Source: Bacillota bacterium (GTDB taxonomy: Bacteria > Bacillota > Clostridia > Lachnospirales > Lachnospiraceae). Taken from it: a DNA stretch of 6,868 bases. The stretch covers positions 1 through 6,868 of the forward strand of contig JAFACO010000260.1 of the NCBI GenBank assembly GCA_023425485.1. Reading direction: 5' to 3'. Below are positions 1 through 5,951 of this stretch, piece after piece. The first letter of the stretch is position 1, and the number at the start of each line of letters is the position of its first letter. The notes beneath the pieces were generated by a model. It was not told the DNA's origin, made no database searches, and saw nothing but the letters and a program-made list of their open reading frames with translations. Made by a program: the position numbers and the translations under genes.

Positions 1-1263
1 GGCATATACACTGTCTGAAAAGAGGTCAAAGTCACTTTTAATCAAACTCAAGAATTCTTTGTTATCCGACATGTCCCTTTGCCATTCCAGGACTTGGCGG
101 AGCCAGGTTAATTTCTCTTCTTCTGCCTTTTCAGGATTATCCTTACCATCTTGCCCCTCTTTATATTTCCAATGGGCAGCAATACCAAATTCTGCGGTAC
201 GATGCATGTCATAAGTACGAATCTGTATTTCAAAGGGAGCACCTTGAGGTCCAATTAAGGTTGTATGAAGGGACTGATACATATTTGGCTTTGGCATTGC
301 AATATAATCTTTAAAACGTCCAGGAATTGGTTTATACATTTCATGAATTACACCCAGTGCCGCATAGCAATCCTTAACGGAATCCACAACAATTCGTACT
401 GCAAATAAGTCGAAAATTTGCTCCAGTGTCTTATTTTGATTTACCATTTTCTTATAAATACTAAAAAAATGCTTAATTCGACCGTCTATTTTTGCTTGAA
501 TACCTGCTGCTTCCACATGCTCTCTTACTTCATCCACAATACTATCAATATAGGCCTGTCTTTCACTTCTCTTTGTTGCAATTTTTTCTGACAGATCCTT
601 GTATACCTCTGGTTCAAGATACTTAAGAGAAAGATCATCGAGTTCTATCTTAATTTTACTGATACCAAGTCTCTGTGCAATTGGCGCATAGATATCCATG
701 GTCTCTCTTGCTTTTTCTTTCTGTTTTTCGGGAACCATAAATTTTAAGGTTCTCATGTTGTGCAGACGGTCAGCAAGTTTTATCAAAATAACACGGATGT
801 CCTTTGCCATGGCAAGAAACATTTTCCTAAGATTCTCAGCTTGAAGTTCTATTTTATCCATATTTAACTGTGTTAACTTTGTTACGCCATCCACCAGAAG
901 TGCAATTTCCTCGGAAAACATGGCAGTAATCTGTTCATTGGTTAACACTGTATCTTCTACAACATCATGCAGAATACCTGCTATAATGGTTTCCTTATCA
1001 AGTTCCAAATCAGCAAGTATGTTGGCTACACACAGAGGATGAATGATGTAAGGCTCTCCTGATTTACGCAGCTGATCCTTGTGGGCATTATCAGCAAGCT
1101 GATAAGCCTTCTCCACTAAGGAAATATCTGCAGAAGGGTGATAGCTCTTTATTTTATCAATCAATTCTTTATAAAGAATTTCAGGCGCAGTAAAATCAGC
1201 AGGTACGTTGGTATCTGCATTATAATCAATTTCATTTCCCGCGAATTCTTTATGTTCCTCCAT
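1..1263 (-). CDS. relA: Bifunctional (p)ppGpp synthetase/hydrolase RelA/SpoT, N-terminal 421 residues (gene runs off the left edge)
   Basis: Makes (p)ppGpp from ATP and GTP/GDP, and hydrolyses it, in the stringent response; cytosolic and ribosome-associated. The frame is open from the ATG at 1263 to base 1. An HD hydrolase domain comes first: H75 in RKSGEPYIIHP and H99-D100 in ILHDVVEDT. The synthetase domain follows: RIKHFFSIYKKM at 262-273, DLFAVRIV at 285-292, RFKD at 316-319, YQSLHT at 329-334 and EIQIRT at 345-350. Basic RFKD, in place of the acidic ExDD of monofunctional RelA, together with an intact HD site, points to a bifunctional Rel. The visible part stops at DLFSDSVYA, where the TGS domain normally begins, so TGS, helical, zinc-finger and ACT regions (roughly 300-350 residues) lie outside. 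The start is supported by GGAGG 7 nt upstream. It lies 74 nt after apt and is probably cotranscribed with it. Truncation is due only to the window edge. Confidence 0.96.
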   Translation of the reverse strand, partial: MEEHKEFAGNEIDYNADTNVPADFTAPEILYKELIDKIKSYHPSADISLVEKAYQLADNAHKDQLRKSGEPYIIHPLCVANILADLELDKETIIAGILHDVVEDTVLTNEQITAMFSEEIALLVDGVTKLTQLNMDKIELQAENLRKMFLAMAKDIRVILIKLADRLHNMRTLKFMVPEKQKEKARETMDIYAPIAQRLGISKIKIELDDLSLKYLEPEVYKDLSEKIATKRSERQAYIDSIVDEVREHVEAAGIQAKIDGRIKHFFSIYKKMVNQNKTLEQIFDLFAVRIVVDSVKDCYAALGVIHEMYKPIPGRFKDYIAMPKPNMYQSLHTTLIGPQGAPFEIQIRTYDMHRTAEFGIAAHWKYKEGQDGKDNPEKAEEEKLTWLRQVLEWQRDMSDNKEFLSLIKSDFDLFSDSVYA

Positions 1264-1270
1264 AGTTAAA

Positions 1271-1275
1271 CCTCC
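1271..1275 (-). promoter_or_regulatory. Shine-Dalgarno site of relA
   Basis: GGAGG on the minus strand with a 7-nt spacer to the ATG at 1263. It fixes the start used for relA. A nearby ATG at 1277 opens only a three-codon frame (M-E-V-stop) overlapping the site and is not a credible start. Confidence 0.8.
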
Positions 1276-1337
1276 ATTATTGCACATGGCACTTTTTATA
1301 ACCTTGAATTAAGAAATCGTTGTATTATTTCTTGGAA

Positions 1338-1862
1338 TTACTTGCCTTCATATTGAATTACAGCTTCAACGTCATAGCCTTCCAGCTTCTTGCGGCCTTC
1401 TAAGCCTTTTAATTCCATAAGGAAGATAATCTTAACAACTTCACCACCCAAGGATTCAATTAACTTAGTTATTGCTTCGATTGTACCACCAGTAGCAATC
1501 AAATCGTCCACAATAACTACTTTTTGACCAGGCTTAATTGCATCTTTGTGCATTTCAATTGTAGCCTTACCATACTCAAGATCATAATCCATAGAAATTG
1601 TTTCACAAGGTAATTTACCTTTTTTACGAATTGGAATAAAGGGTTTATTTAAATTATAAGCAATTGGCACACCAAAAATAAAGCCTCTGGATTCTGGTCC
1701 AGCAATTACGTCAATATCAAGACCAACTAAAAGCTCTTGCATCTGATCAATTGCAAGTCTTAACCCATCCTTATCCTGTAAAATACTTGTTACATCACGG
1801 AATACAATTCCTGGCTCCGGAAAATCTGGTATACTTCTCACATATTCTTCTATCTTTTTCAT
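1338..1862 (-). CDS. apt: Adenine phosphoribosyltransferase
   Basis: Converts adenine and PRPP to AMP and pyrophosphate in purine salvage; cytosolic, type I phosphoribosyltransferase fold, usually a dimer. The 174-residue product matches the usual bacterial length (about 170-180). Visible signatures are the N-terminal PDFPEPGIVFRD at 12-23, the adenine-side AGPESRGFIFG at 54-64, the flexible-loop region RKKGKLP at 79-85, and the PRPP-binding motif VVIVDDLIATGGT at 115-127. The ATG at 1862 is the only start codon between the upstream in-frame stop and the conserved N terminus, but its Shine-Dalgarno site is poor: AAAGG lies 14 nt away. It sits between recJ (192-nt gap with a promoter) and relA (74-nt gap), the common clostridial order. 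Purine salvage beside (p)ppGpp metabolism is a nucleotide-themed neighbourhood, but no direct functional link is shown by the sequence. Confidence 0.97.
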   Translation of the reverse strand: MKKIEEYVRSIPDFPEPGIVFRDVTSILQDKDGLRLAIDQMQELLVGLDIDVIAGPESRGFIFGVPIAYNLNKPFIPIRKKGKLPCETISMDYDLEYGKATIEMHKDAIKPGQKVVIVDDLIATGGTIEAITKLIESLGGEVVKIIFLMELKGLEGRKKLEGYDVEAVIQYEGK

Positions 1863-1950
1863 TCTATAAAACCATGCCTTTCTCGACTTTTCTCAAACCA
1901 ACCCATTTTAACTCATTCTATTGGATTACAAAAATATTGATTTGATGCTA

Positions 1951-1980
1951 ATTATATCACTATATTTATTATTACGTAAA
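1951..1980 (-). promoter_or_regulatory. Probable sigma-A promoter for apt (and relA)
   Basis: On the minus strand a perfect TATAAT (1951-1956) is preceded by TGA, giving an extended -10 (TGnTATAAT). TTTACG (1975-1980), matching 4 of 6 positions of TTGACA, lies upstream with an 18-nt spacer. Transcription would start near 1944, giving a leader of about 80 nt before apt. The spacing and the AT-rich surroundings fit a vegetative promoter, which would let apt-relA be expressed independently of recJ. No expression evidence is available. Confidence 0.6.
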
Positions 1981-2054
1981 GAATATTTCATAAATCGATT
2001 TAAAAATCAGTATTTCGTTGTAGTTAAAGTTCTTATTTTTCCATTATTTTCATG

Positions 2055-3812
2055 CTATCTATAGTTTTGAATCATGAGTTGTATGCTTCTAAAACCATTG
2101 TACTCATTTATTTTAGGGAAATAAGTTACTGATATGGTTCCACTAAAACCACGTCCTGTCTTAAGCTTTTCTGCTTCCTGACTTCCATAAGTATTCCCAA
2201 TGTATTCAAAAAAATCATTTACATTTCCAAAATAAACAGCATCAAGTTCTCTACCATACTGATTTTCTACTCTTAATCTTAACCCACTGGCATTTTTACC
2301 TATGATAAAAGCTGATTTTATTTTTAAATCTTTCTCAGCAAAGAGCGGTTTCTCATTGGCTTTTCCAAAAGGCTCTAATAGTCTTAGTTCTTCCACCAAT
2401 TCCTCATTGATAAAGCCAAGTGGAAGATGAATATCTATGGTTACCTTAGGAACTAGCATCTCCCAGGTTAATGTGGTATTGGCATTAAGTACTTTTCTTA
2501 ATACTTCCACATTTTCAGGTAAAATGGATAACCCCGCTGCCATCGGATGCCCGCCCATCTTGATAAAGAGTTCACCGCACTTTTGTAACTCTGCTACCAT
2601 ATTGTATGCTTCCATTGAGCGTCCGGAACCCTTGATACAATGATCTCCTGCAGTCAAAATAATGGCAGGTCTGCTATATTTCTCCCTTATTCTTCCTGCA
2701 ATTATTCCTGCGATACTTTCATGACAATCCTCTAATAAAACTACCAATACTTTATCATTCTTTAGTTCACTGCTTTCTATTAACTGAATTGCCTTATCTA
2801 CATTCTGCGCCGTCATATCCTTACGCAGATCATTTAAAGCTCTTACCTCGGCAGCCAATGTGACTGCTTCTTCTTTTGCCTTTGAAAGAAGTAGTTCCAA
2901 GCCTTTTTTAGCAGTATCCAGCCTACCGGAAGCATTCAGACACGGACCAAGGACAAATCCTAAATGAAAGGCTGAAAGTTGTGTGATATCGACTTTACTT
3001 GCTTCAATAAGTGCCAATAATCCAAGATTTTTCGTTTTCTTTAGAAGCGTAAGTCCATGATGAACAATAATACGATTCTCTTCTATCAAATCCATAACAT
3101 CACAAACAGTCGCAATTGCTACATAGGACATTAATTCAAGGAGAAATTCTTCCCCATTTTCTAAATTCAATTGATGTACCAGAGAAATACATAATTTATA
3201 AGCAATTGCCGCGCCGCATAAACCTTTAAAAGGATATTCACAGTCTATGCGCTTTGTATTTATTATGGCATCGGCTATCGGTAGAACAATTTCTCCTTCG
3301 GTCGTCTGCACCAAGCTATGGTGGTCTGTTATAACAACCGTCATTTGCAGACGTTTTGCTAATTCCACCTGTTCCATGGCAGCAATACCATTATCGCAGG
3401 TAAGCAAAGTATCGACCTGATCCTGATGCGCTGCCTCTACAATTCTTGAATTAACTCCATACCCATCCTTAATTCGATCCGGTATTTCATAATCCACCTT
3501 TGCACCTAGTTTTGACAAGGTCTGAAATAGAATGTAGGTTGATATTACCCCATCCACGTCATAGTCACCTATAATCCTGATATGTTTACCCCTTGATATT
3601 CTATCTGCCAATAAATCCGTTGCTTTATTCATATCCTTCATCAGGCTATAGTCATAAAGTTCTTCTATTTCCGGATAAAGAAAGGCTCTCATATCTTTTG
3701 TAGATTCTAACCCTCTATTTACAAGACACCTTGCAATAACCTCACTCACGTTACATTCCTGCATAATGAGATTAAAGTCTGCTTTTTTATTCTTTAAAAC
3801 CCAATTTTCCAT
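2055..3812 (-). CDS. recJ: Single-stranded-DNA-specific 5'-3' exonuclease RecJ
   Basis: Degrades single-stranded DNA 5' to 3' in recombinational and mismatch repair; a metal-dependent (Mn/Mg) cytosolic DHH-superfamily enzyme. The product has 585 residues from the ATG at 3812 (589 from a TTG at 3824), close to E. coli RecJ and shorter than the Bacillus protein. Numbering from the TTG, I see GDYDVDG at 86-92, DNG at 144-146, DHH at 167-169, ASGRL at 298-302, then the DHHA1 signatures GSGRS at 399-403 and GGHPMAAG at 424-431, and an OB-fold-like C-terminal part beginning at LEPFGKANEKPLF (483-495). All catalytic motifs look intact. The start is uncertain: the ATG has a G-rich run 5 nt upstream, while the TTG has GAGG 7 nt upstream; I prefer the ATG because MENWVLKN looks like a native N terminus. 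It lies about 85-100 nt after the SCIFF maturase, with no clear terminator between them. Confidence 0.96.
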   Translation of the reverse strand: MENWVLKNKKADFNLIMQECNVSEVIARCLVNRGLESTKDMRAFLYPEIEELYDYSLMKDMNKATDLLADRISRGKHIRIIGDYDVDGVISTYILFQTLSKLGAKVDYEIPDRIKDGYGVNSRIVEAAHQDQVDTLLTCDNGIAAMEQVELAKRLQMTVVITDHHSLVQTTEGEIVLPIADAIINTKRIDCEYPFKGLCGAAIAYKLCISLVHQLNLENGEEFLLELMSYVAIATVCDVMDLIEENRIIVHHGLTLLKKTKNLGLLALIEASKVDITQLSAFHLGFVLGPCLNASGRLDTAKKGLELLLSKAKEEAVTLAAEVRALNDLRKDMTAQNVDKAIQLIESSELKNDKVLVVLLEDCHESIAGIIAGRIREKYSRPAIILTAGDHCIKGSGRSMEAYNMVAELQKCGELFIKMGGHPMAAGLSILPENVEVLRKVLNANTTLTWEMLVPKVTIDIHLPLGFINEELVEELRLLEPFGKANEKPLFAEKDLKIKSAFIIGKNASGLRLRVENQYGRELDAVYFGNVNDFFEYIGNTYGSQEAEKLKTGRGFSGTISVTYFPKINEYNGFRSIQLMIQNYR

Positions 3813-3859
3813 GGAGTCCCCCAAATTATCCCCTCATGAACATGCTGCCAAATACTATA

Positions 3860-3881
3860 AATTTGAGCACCTGCACAAATT
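3860..3881. repeat. Short imperfect dyad between the SCIFF maturase gene and recJ
   Basis: A 22-bp dyad whose half sites AATTTGAGCAC and CTGCACAAATT agree at 9 of 11 positions. It sits about 50 nt upstream of recJ. It could be a protein-binding operator or simply a weak hairpin; there is no U-run, so it is not a terminator. A lone TATAGT nearby lacks a convincing -35 box, so I do not call a recJ promoter. Confidence 0.25.
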
Positions 3882-3909
3882 CACCGACTGAAAAATCTTG
3901 ATTTTCAAT

Positions 3910-5328
3910 TTATTCAGCCATCGCAGCTTGTATCATGATAGAGCATTCCACACGTTTTTTCATTAGCTCGCAGCCGATATCATAGGTATTGTTAATATCG
4001 CCGTGGAACTTAAAGGAGTTTGCAGAACATCCACCGCTGCAATAAAATTTTGCAAAACAGTTCTTGCACTTCTCTTTGGAATACACGTTACAAAGTTTAA
4101 ACTCATCTCTTAACTCCGGTGTTTTTACCCCTTCGTAGACATTTCCCATTAAAAACTCTGCTTCACCAACGAATTGATGACAGGGATATAGGTCACCCCA
4201 AGGTGTTACTGCCAAATATTCCGTGCCTGAGCCGCATCCAGATAAGCGTTTTGCAACACAGGGGCCACCAGATAGATCAATCATAAAATGAAAGAAGTTA
4301 AAATCCTTTCCTTCTTTCTTATATTCTAAAATCAATTGAGCCAATTTATCATATTCTTCAAATAATTTTGGAAGATCCTCTTCTGTAATTGAGTAGGCAT
4401 CCTCCGGTAATGCAACAACTGGCTCCACTGATATTTGTTTAAATCCAAGATCAGCGAGATGCTTTACATCCTCACTAAAATCTAAATTATTATGGGTAAA
4501 GGTACCTCTTACATAATAATTTGTTTGGTTTCTGCTTTCCGCAAGCTTCTGATATCTAGGTACAATCAAATCATAACTGCCTTTACCGTTCCTGCTTGGA
4601 CGCATACGGTCATTGACTTCCTTACGTCCATCAATACTAAGAACTACATTGCTCATTTCTTTGTTGGCAAATTCCATAACATCATCATTTAACAGAACGC
4701 CGTTAGTTGTTAAGGTAAAACGAAACTTCTTATTATTGGCTTCTTCCAGACTTCTTCCATAAGCCACCAGGTCCTTCACCACTTGGAAATTCATTAATGG
4801 TTCACCACCAAAGAAATCTATTTCAAGGTTTCTTCGTTTACCGGAATTGGCAATTAAGAAGTCTATCGCCTGTTTACCAACTTCATAGCTCATAAGCTCG
4901 CGATGACCTTTGTACTCACCTTCCTCTGCAAAACAATATTTGCAGGCAAGGTTACAGTCATGGGCAATATGTAAGCAAAGTGCCTTTACGACAGTAGAAC
5001 GCTGTTTAAAATCTTTTATATACTCTTCATAAAGATCCTTAGTAAATAGAGCACCATCTTTTATTAGTTCCTCAATATCTCCAATTACTTCTTGAATCTG
5101 ATTTACAAGAGCTTCGATATTCTCCGTAAAGTCCTCTTGATTATCCGTAATTTTAGCCATATGTTCTGGACAGGAATATTTCTCCACCATTGAGGTGATA
5201 ATATCTCCTTTGCTGTTCTTCTCATATAGACCTATGATATCATATGCCAAGTCATCAACTACATGGATCATACCGCTATTAACATCTAACACGATATTAT
5301 ATCCATTACTCTTAAATTGGTAAACCAC
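3910..5328 (-). CDS. scfB: SCIFF peptide maturase, radical SAM/SPASM thioether-forming enzyme
   Basis: Post-translationally cross-links the SCIFF peptide: a 5'-deoxyadenosyl radical removes a hydrogen from an acceptor residue so that a cysteine sulfur can bond to it (known for the homologue CteB). Residues 1 to about 100 resemble the peptide-recognition (RRE-like) region of this family. The SAM [4Fe-4S] motif is C125-x3-C129-x2-C132, and GGEP at 174-177 is the usual SAM-contact motif. The SPASM part matches C-x12-G-x4-C then C-x2-C-x5-C-x3-C then C: C365, G378, C383, C421, C424, C430, C434 and C453, enough for two auxiliary clusters, with C413 as a possible further ligand. The 472-residue length is typical. 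The start is GTG, with AGGGAGG 7 nt upstream. The gene follows scfA after 265 nt and probably depends on read-through from the scfA promoter, as I see no convincing promoter of its own. Confidence 0.94.
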   Translation of the reverse strand: MVYQFKSNGYNIVLDVNSGMIHVVDDLAYDIIGLYEKNSKGDIITSMVEKYSCPEHMAKITDNQEDFTENIEALVNQIQEVIGDIEELIKDGALFTKDLYEEYIKDFKQRSTVVKALCLHIAHDCNLACKYCFAEEGEYKGHRELMSYEVGKQAIDFLIANSGKRRNLEIDFFGGEPLMNFQVVKDLVAYGRSLEEANNKKFRFTLTTNGVLLNDDVMEFANKEMSNVVLSIDGRKEVNDRMRPSRNGKGSYDLIVPRYQKLAESRNQTNYYVRGTFTHNNLDFSEDVKHLADLGFKQISVEPVVALPEDAYSITEEDLPKLFEEYDKLAQLILEYKKEGKDFNFFHFMIDLSGGPCVAKRLSGCGSGTEYLAVTPWGDLYPCHQFVGEAEFLMGNVYEGVKTPELRDEFKLCNVYSKEKCKNCFAKFYCSGGCSANSFKFHGDINNTYDIGCELMKKRVECSIMIQAAMAE

Positions 5329-5335
5329 TGTTATT

Positions 5336-5342
5336 CCTCCCT
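5336..5342 (-). promoter_or_regulatory. Shine-Dalgarno site of the SCIFF maturase gene
   Basis: AGGGAGG on the minus strand, 7 nt before the GTG at 5328. It decides the non-ATG start. The strong site with a GTG codon would still give moderate translation. Confidence 0.75.
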
Positions 5343-5349
5343 AACAATA

Positions 5350-5365
5350 CTGCAATTAATTGCAG
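5350..5365. repeat. Perfect 16-bp palindrome just upstream of the maturase ribosome-binding site
   Basis: CTGCAATTAATTGCAG is its own reverse complement. It lies 7 nt upstream of the maturase Shine-Dalgarno site on the minus strand. As RNA it can form a hairpin that would place structure beside the ribosome-binding site; as DNA it could be a dimeric-regulator site. No regulator family is recognised. Confidence 0.45.
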
Positions 5366-5418
5366 AGCTTGCGGCCCACGGGCACGCATGATTAAAATGC
5401 TTTTATTTCACAACGAAT

Positions 5419-5471
5419 GGGGACTGGCTTAAAATATCCTTATTAAAATAAGAATATTTTAAGGCAGCCCC
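5419..5471 (-). other. Long hairpin in the scfA-maturase spacer
   Basis: Two arms of about 25 nt starting with GGGG and ending with CCCC can pair almost completely around an AU-rich tip. In minus-strand RNA one mismatch becomes a U-G pair; a single bulged U and one C-C mismatch remain near the base. No U-run follows (the next bases are AUUCGUUGUG), so it does not look like a classic intrinsic terminator. It may protect or delimit mRNA ends, or be a remnant of a small palindromic repeat. The structure is seen; the role is inferred. Confidence 0.5.
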
Positions 5472-5481
5472 ATAATGATAC

Positions 5482-5521
5482 AAAAGGTGCCTCAAGATAC
5501 ACGTTCGTCTTAAGACACCTT
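5482..5521 (-). terminator. Terminator-like hairpin (attenuator) after scfA
   Basis: In minus-strand RNA a 14-bp stem (arms 5508-5521 and 5484-5497) closes a 10-nt loop and is followed directly by UUUUGU. Two positions are C/A mismatches in plus-strand RNA but U-G pairs in minus-strand RNA, so the pairing favours transcription in the scfA direction. It lies about 85 nt after the scfA stop and about 155 nt before the maturase start, so partial termination here would give more peptide message than enzyme message. The U-run is short, so read-through is expected. Confidence 0.6.
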
Positions 5522-5574
5522 CAGTTTCGTCATTTCATGTAAATGCTGAACCAGATTCAGATAGTGCATTCTGT

Positions 5575-5590
5575 GGTGACTTAAGTCACC
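5575..5590. repeat. Perfect 16-bp palindrome downstream of scfA
   Basis: GGTGACTTAAGTCACC is self-complementary and begins 17 nt after the scfA stop. It shares the core GGTGnCTTAAG with the hairpin at 5482-5521, suggesting a related or duplicated element. Weak flanking pairing (GTGCAT with ATGTAC) could extend it. No U-run follows on either strand. Confidence 0.45.
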
Positions 5591-5606
5591 CTCTATGTAC
5601 ATTCAA

Positions 5607-5747
5607 CTATTTGTTTTCACAGCTCTGATTGCCAACTGTGCAGGATGTCTTGCAAGCTGATTGACATGATGTTTGACACTCTCCACAGCCACCCTTTTTC
5701 AAGGTGTCTTTGAGGTTTCTTGTGTTCAAAGTCTTGATATGCTTCAT
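5607..5747 (-). CDS. scfA: SCIFF ranthipeptide precursor (six cysteines in forty-five residues)
   Basis: Precursor peptide of the SCIFF family, 46 residues, modified by the adjacent radical-SAM enzyme. The leader (MKHIKTLNTRNLKDTLKKGG) is followed by a core with six cysteines at 21, 24, 28, 32, 36 and 43. The core segments CGECQTSCQSACKTSC and TVGNQSCENK are nearly invariant in the family. In the studied homologue CteA a thioether joins a core cysteine to a threonine; from memory these are Cys32 and Thr37, and both are present at the same numbers here. The ATG at 5747 is fixed by AAGGAGG 6 nt upstream; an upstream TTG at 5852 would add 35 residues unlike the family and would run through the promoter. 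The mature product's role is not settled; quorum-sensing-like regulation has been proposed for ranthipeptides in clostridia. I see no protease or exporter gene beside it. Confidence 0.96.
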   Translation of the reverse strand: MKHIKTLNTRNLKDTLKKGGCGECQTSCQSACKTSCTVGNQSCENK

Positions 5748-5753
5748 GATTTG

Positions 5754-5760
5754 CCTCCTT
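5754..5760 (-). promoter_or_regulatory. Consensus Shine-Dalgarno site of scfA
   Basis: AAGGAGG with a 6-nt spacer to the ATG at 5747. This is the strongest ribosome-binding site in the window and decides the short start of scfA. Confidence 0.88.
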
Positions 5761-5781
5761 AGCATCGTTTTACTTCTACAC

Positions 5782-5810
5782 ATTATAGCATAATAATCCA
5801 AATAAGAAAA
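5782..5810 (-). promoter_or_regulatory. Extended -10 promoter of scfA
   Basis: On the minus strand, TGC precedes a perfect TATAAT (5782-5787), an extended -10. The -35 region is weak: TTTTCT at 5805-5810 with a 17-nt spacer. A run of six A residues (5814-5819) just upstream could act like an UP element. The predicted transcript start near 5775 leaves a leader of about 28 nt that includes the Shine-Dalgarno site, so little room remains for leader regulation. Confidence 0.65.
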
Positions 5811-5815
5811 GACTT

Positions 5816-5920
5816 TTTTATAACAGTTTAGCCATGCAGGATTTTGATACAATAAGCAGGGGAAAGCTCGCTTTCACATGCTTATTTATCAAAATCTTAT
5901 AAGGCTAAACTGTTATAAAA
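5816..5920. repeat. 105-nt imperfect inverted repeat between scfA and degV
   Basis: The outer arms of 18 bp (5816-5833 and 5903-5920, TTTTATAACAGTTTAGCC and its exact reverse complement) enclose a 6x6 unpaired region, then 10 bp (5840-5849 with 5887-5896), one bulged C, 8 bp (5851-5858 with 5879-5886) and a small tip (GAAAG-CTCG-CTTTC). In all about 41 bp can pair. It starts 6 bp upstream of the scfA -35 region and ends about 30 bp before the degV -35 box. No U-run follows on either strand, so it is not an intrinsic terminator. It could be a miniature inverted-repeat element, a DNA cruciform or a regulator site. No clear target-site duplication is evident. Confidence 0.75.
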
Positions 5921-5946
5921 TAATAAGTTCCTTATTATGGCATAAT
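5920..5946. repeat. Overlapping short palindromes upstream of the degV promoter
   Basis: An 8-bp stem ATAATAAG / CTTATTAT with a TTC loop (5920-5938) overlaps a 13-bp odd palindrome, ATTATG-G-CATAAT (5934-5946), ending 5 bp before the degV -35 box. The location suits an operator, but the DNA is very AT-rich and such palindromes arise easily by chance. Confidence 0.25.
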
Positions 5947-5951
5947 ACATA

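Noticed and set aside
1311..1333. Terminator between apt and relA
   Set aside because: Only a 7-bp AU-rich stem (AAGAAAT/ATTTCTT) with a 9-nt loop and no U-run; too weak to separate the two genes.
1751..1945. 64-codon plus-strand open frame
   Set aside because: It lies antisense to the 5' part of apt and its AT-rich leader; no ribosome-binding site or family signature. A shadow of apt.
1991..2002. 12-bp palindrome TAAATCGATTTA as an operator or recJ terminator
   Set aside because: Short, very AT-rich and without a U-run; expected by chance in such a spacer.
2437..2643. 68-codon plus-strand open frame
   Set aside because: Fully antisense to the conserved DHHA1 region of recJ, with no recognisable domain.
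4492..4692. 66-codon plus-strand open frame
   Set aside because: Fully antisense to the radical-SAM domain of the SCIFF maturase; no independent support.
5748..5852. N-terminal extension of scfA to a TTG at 5852
   Set aside because: It would translate through the promoter and consensus Shine-Dalgarno site of scfA, and adds residues unlike the SCIFF family, whose members begin MKHIKT.
5816..5920. Bidirectional terminator
   Set aside because: The flanking genes diverge from it, and no U-run follows the stem on either strand.
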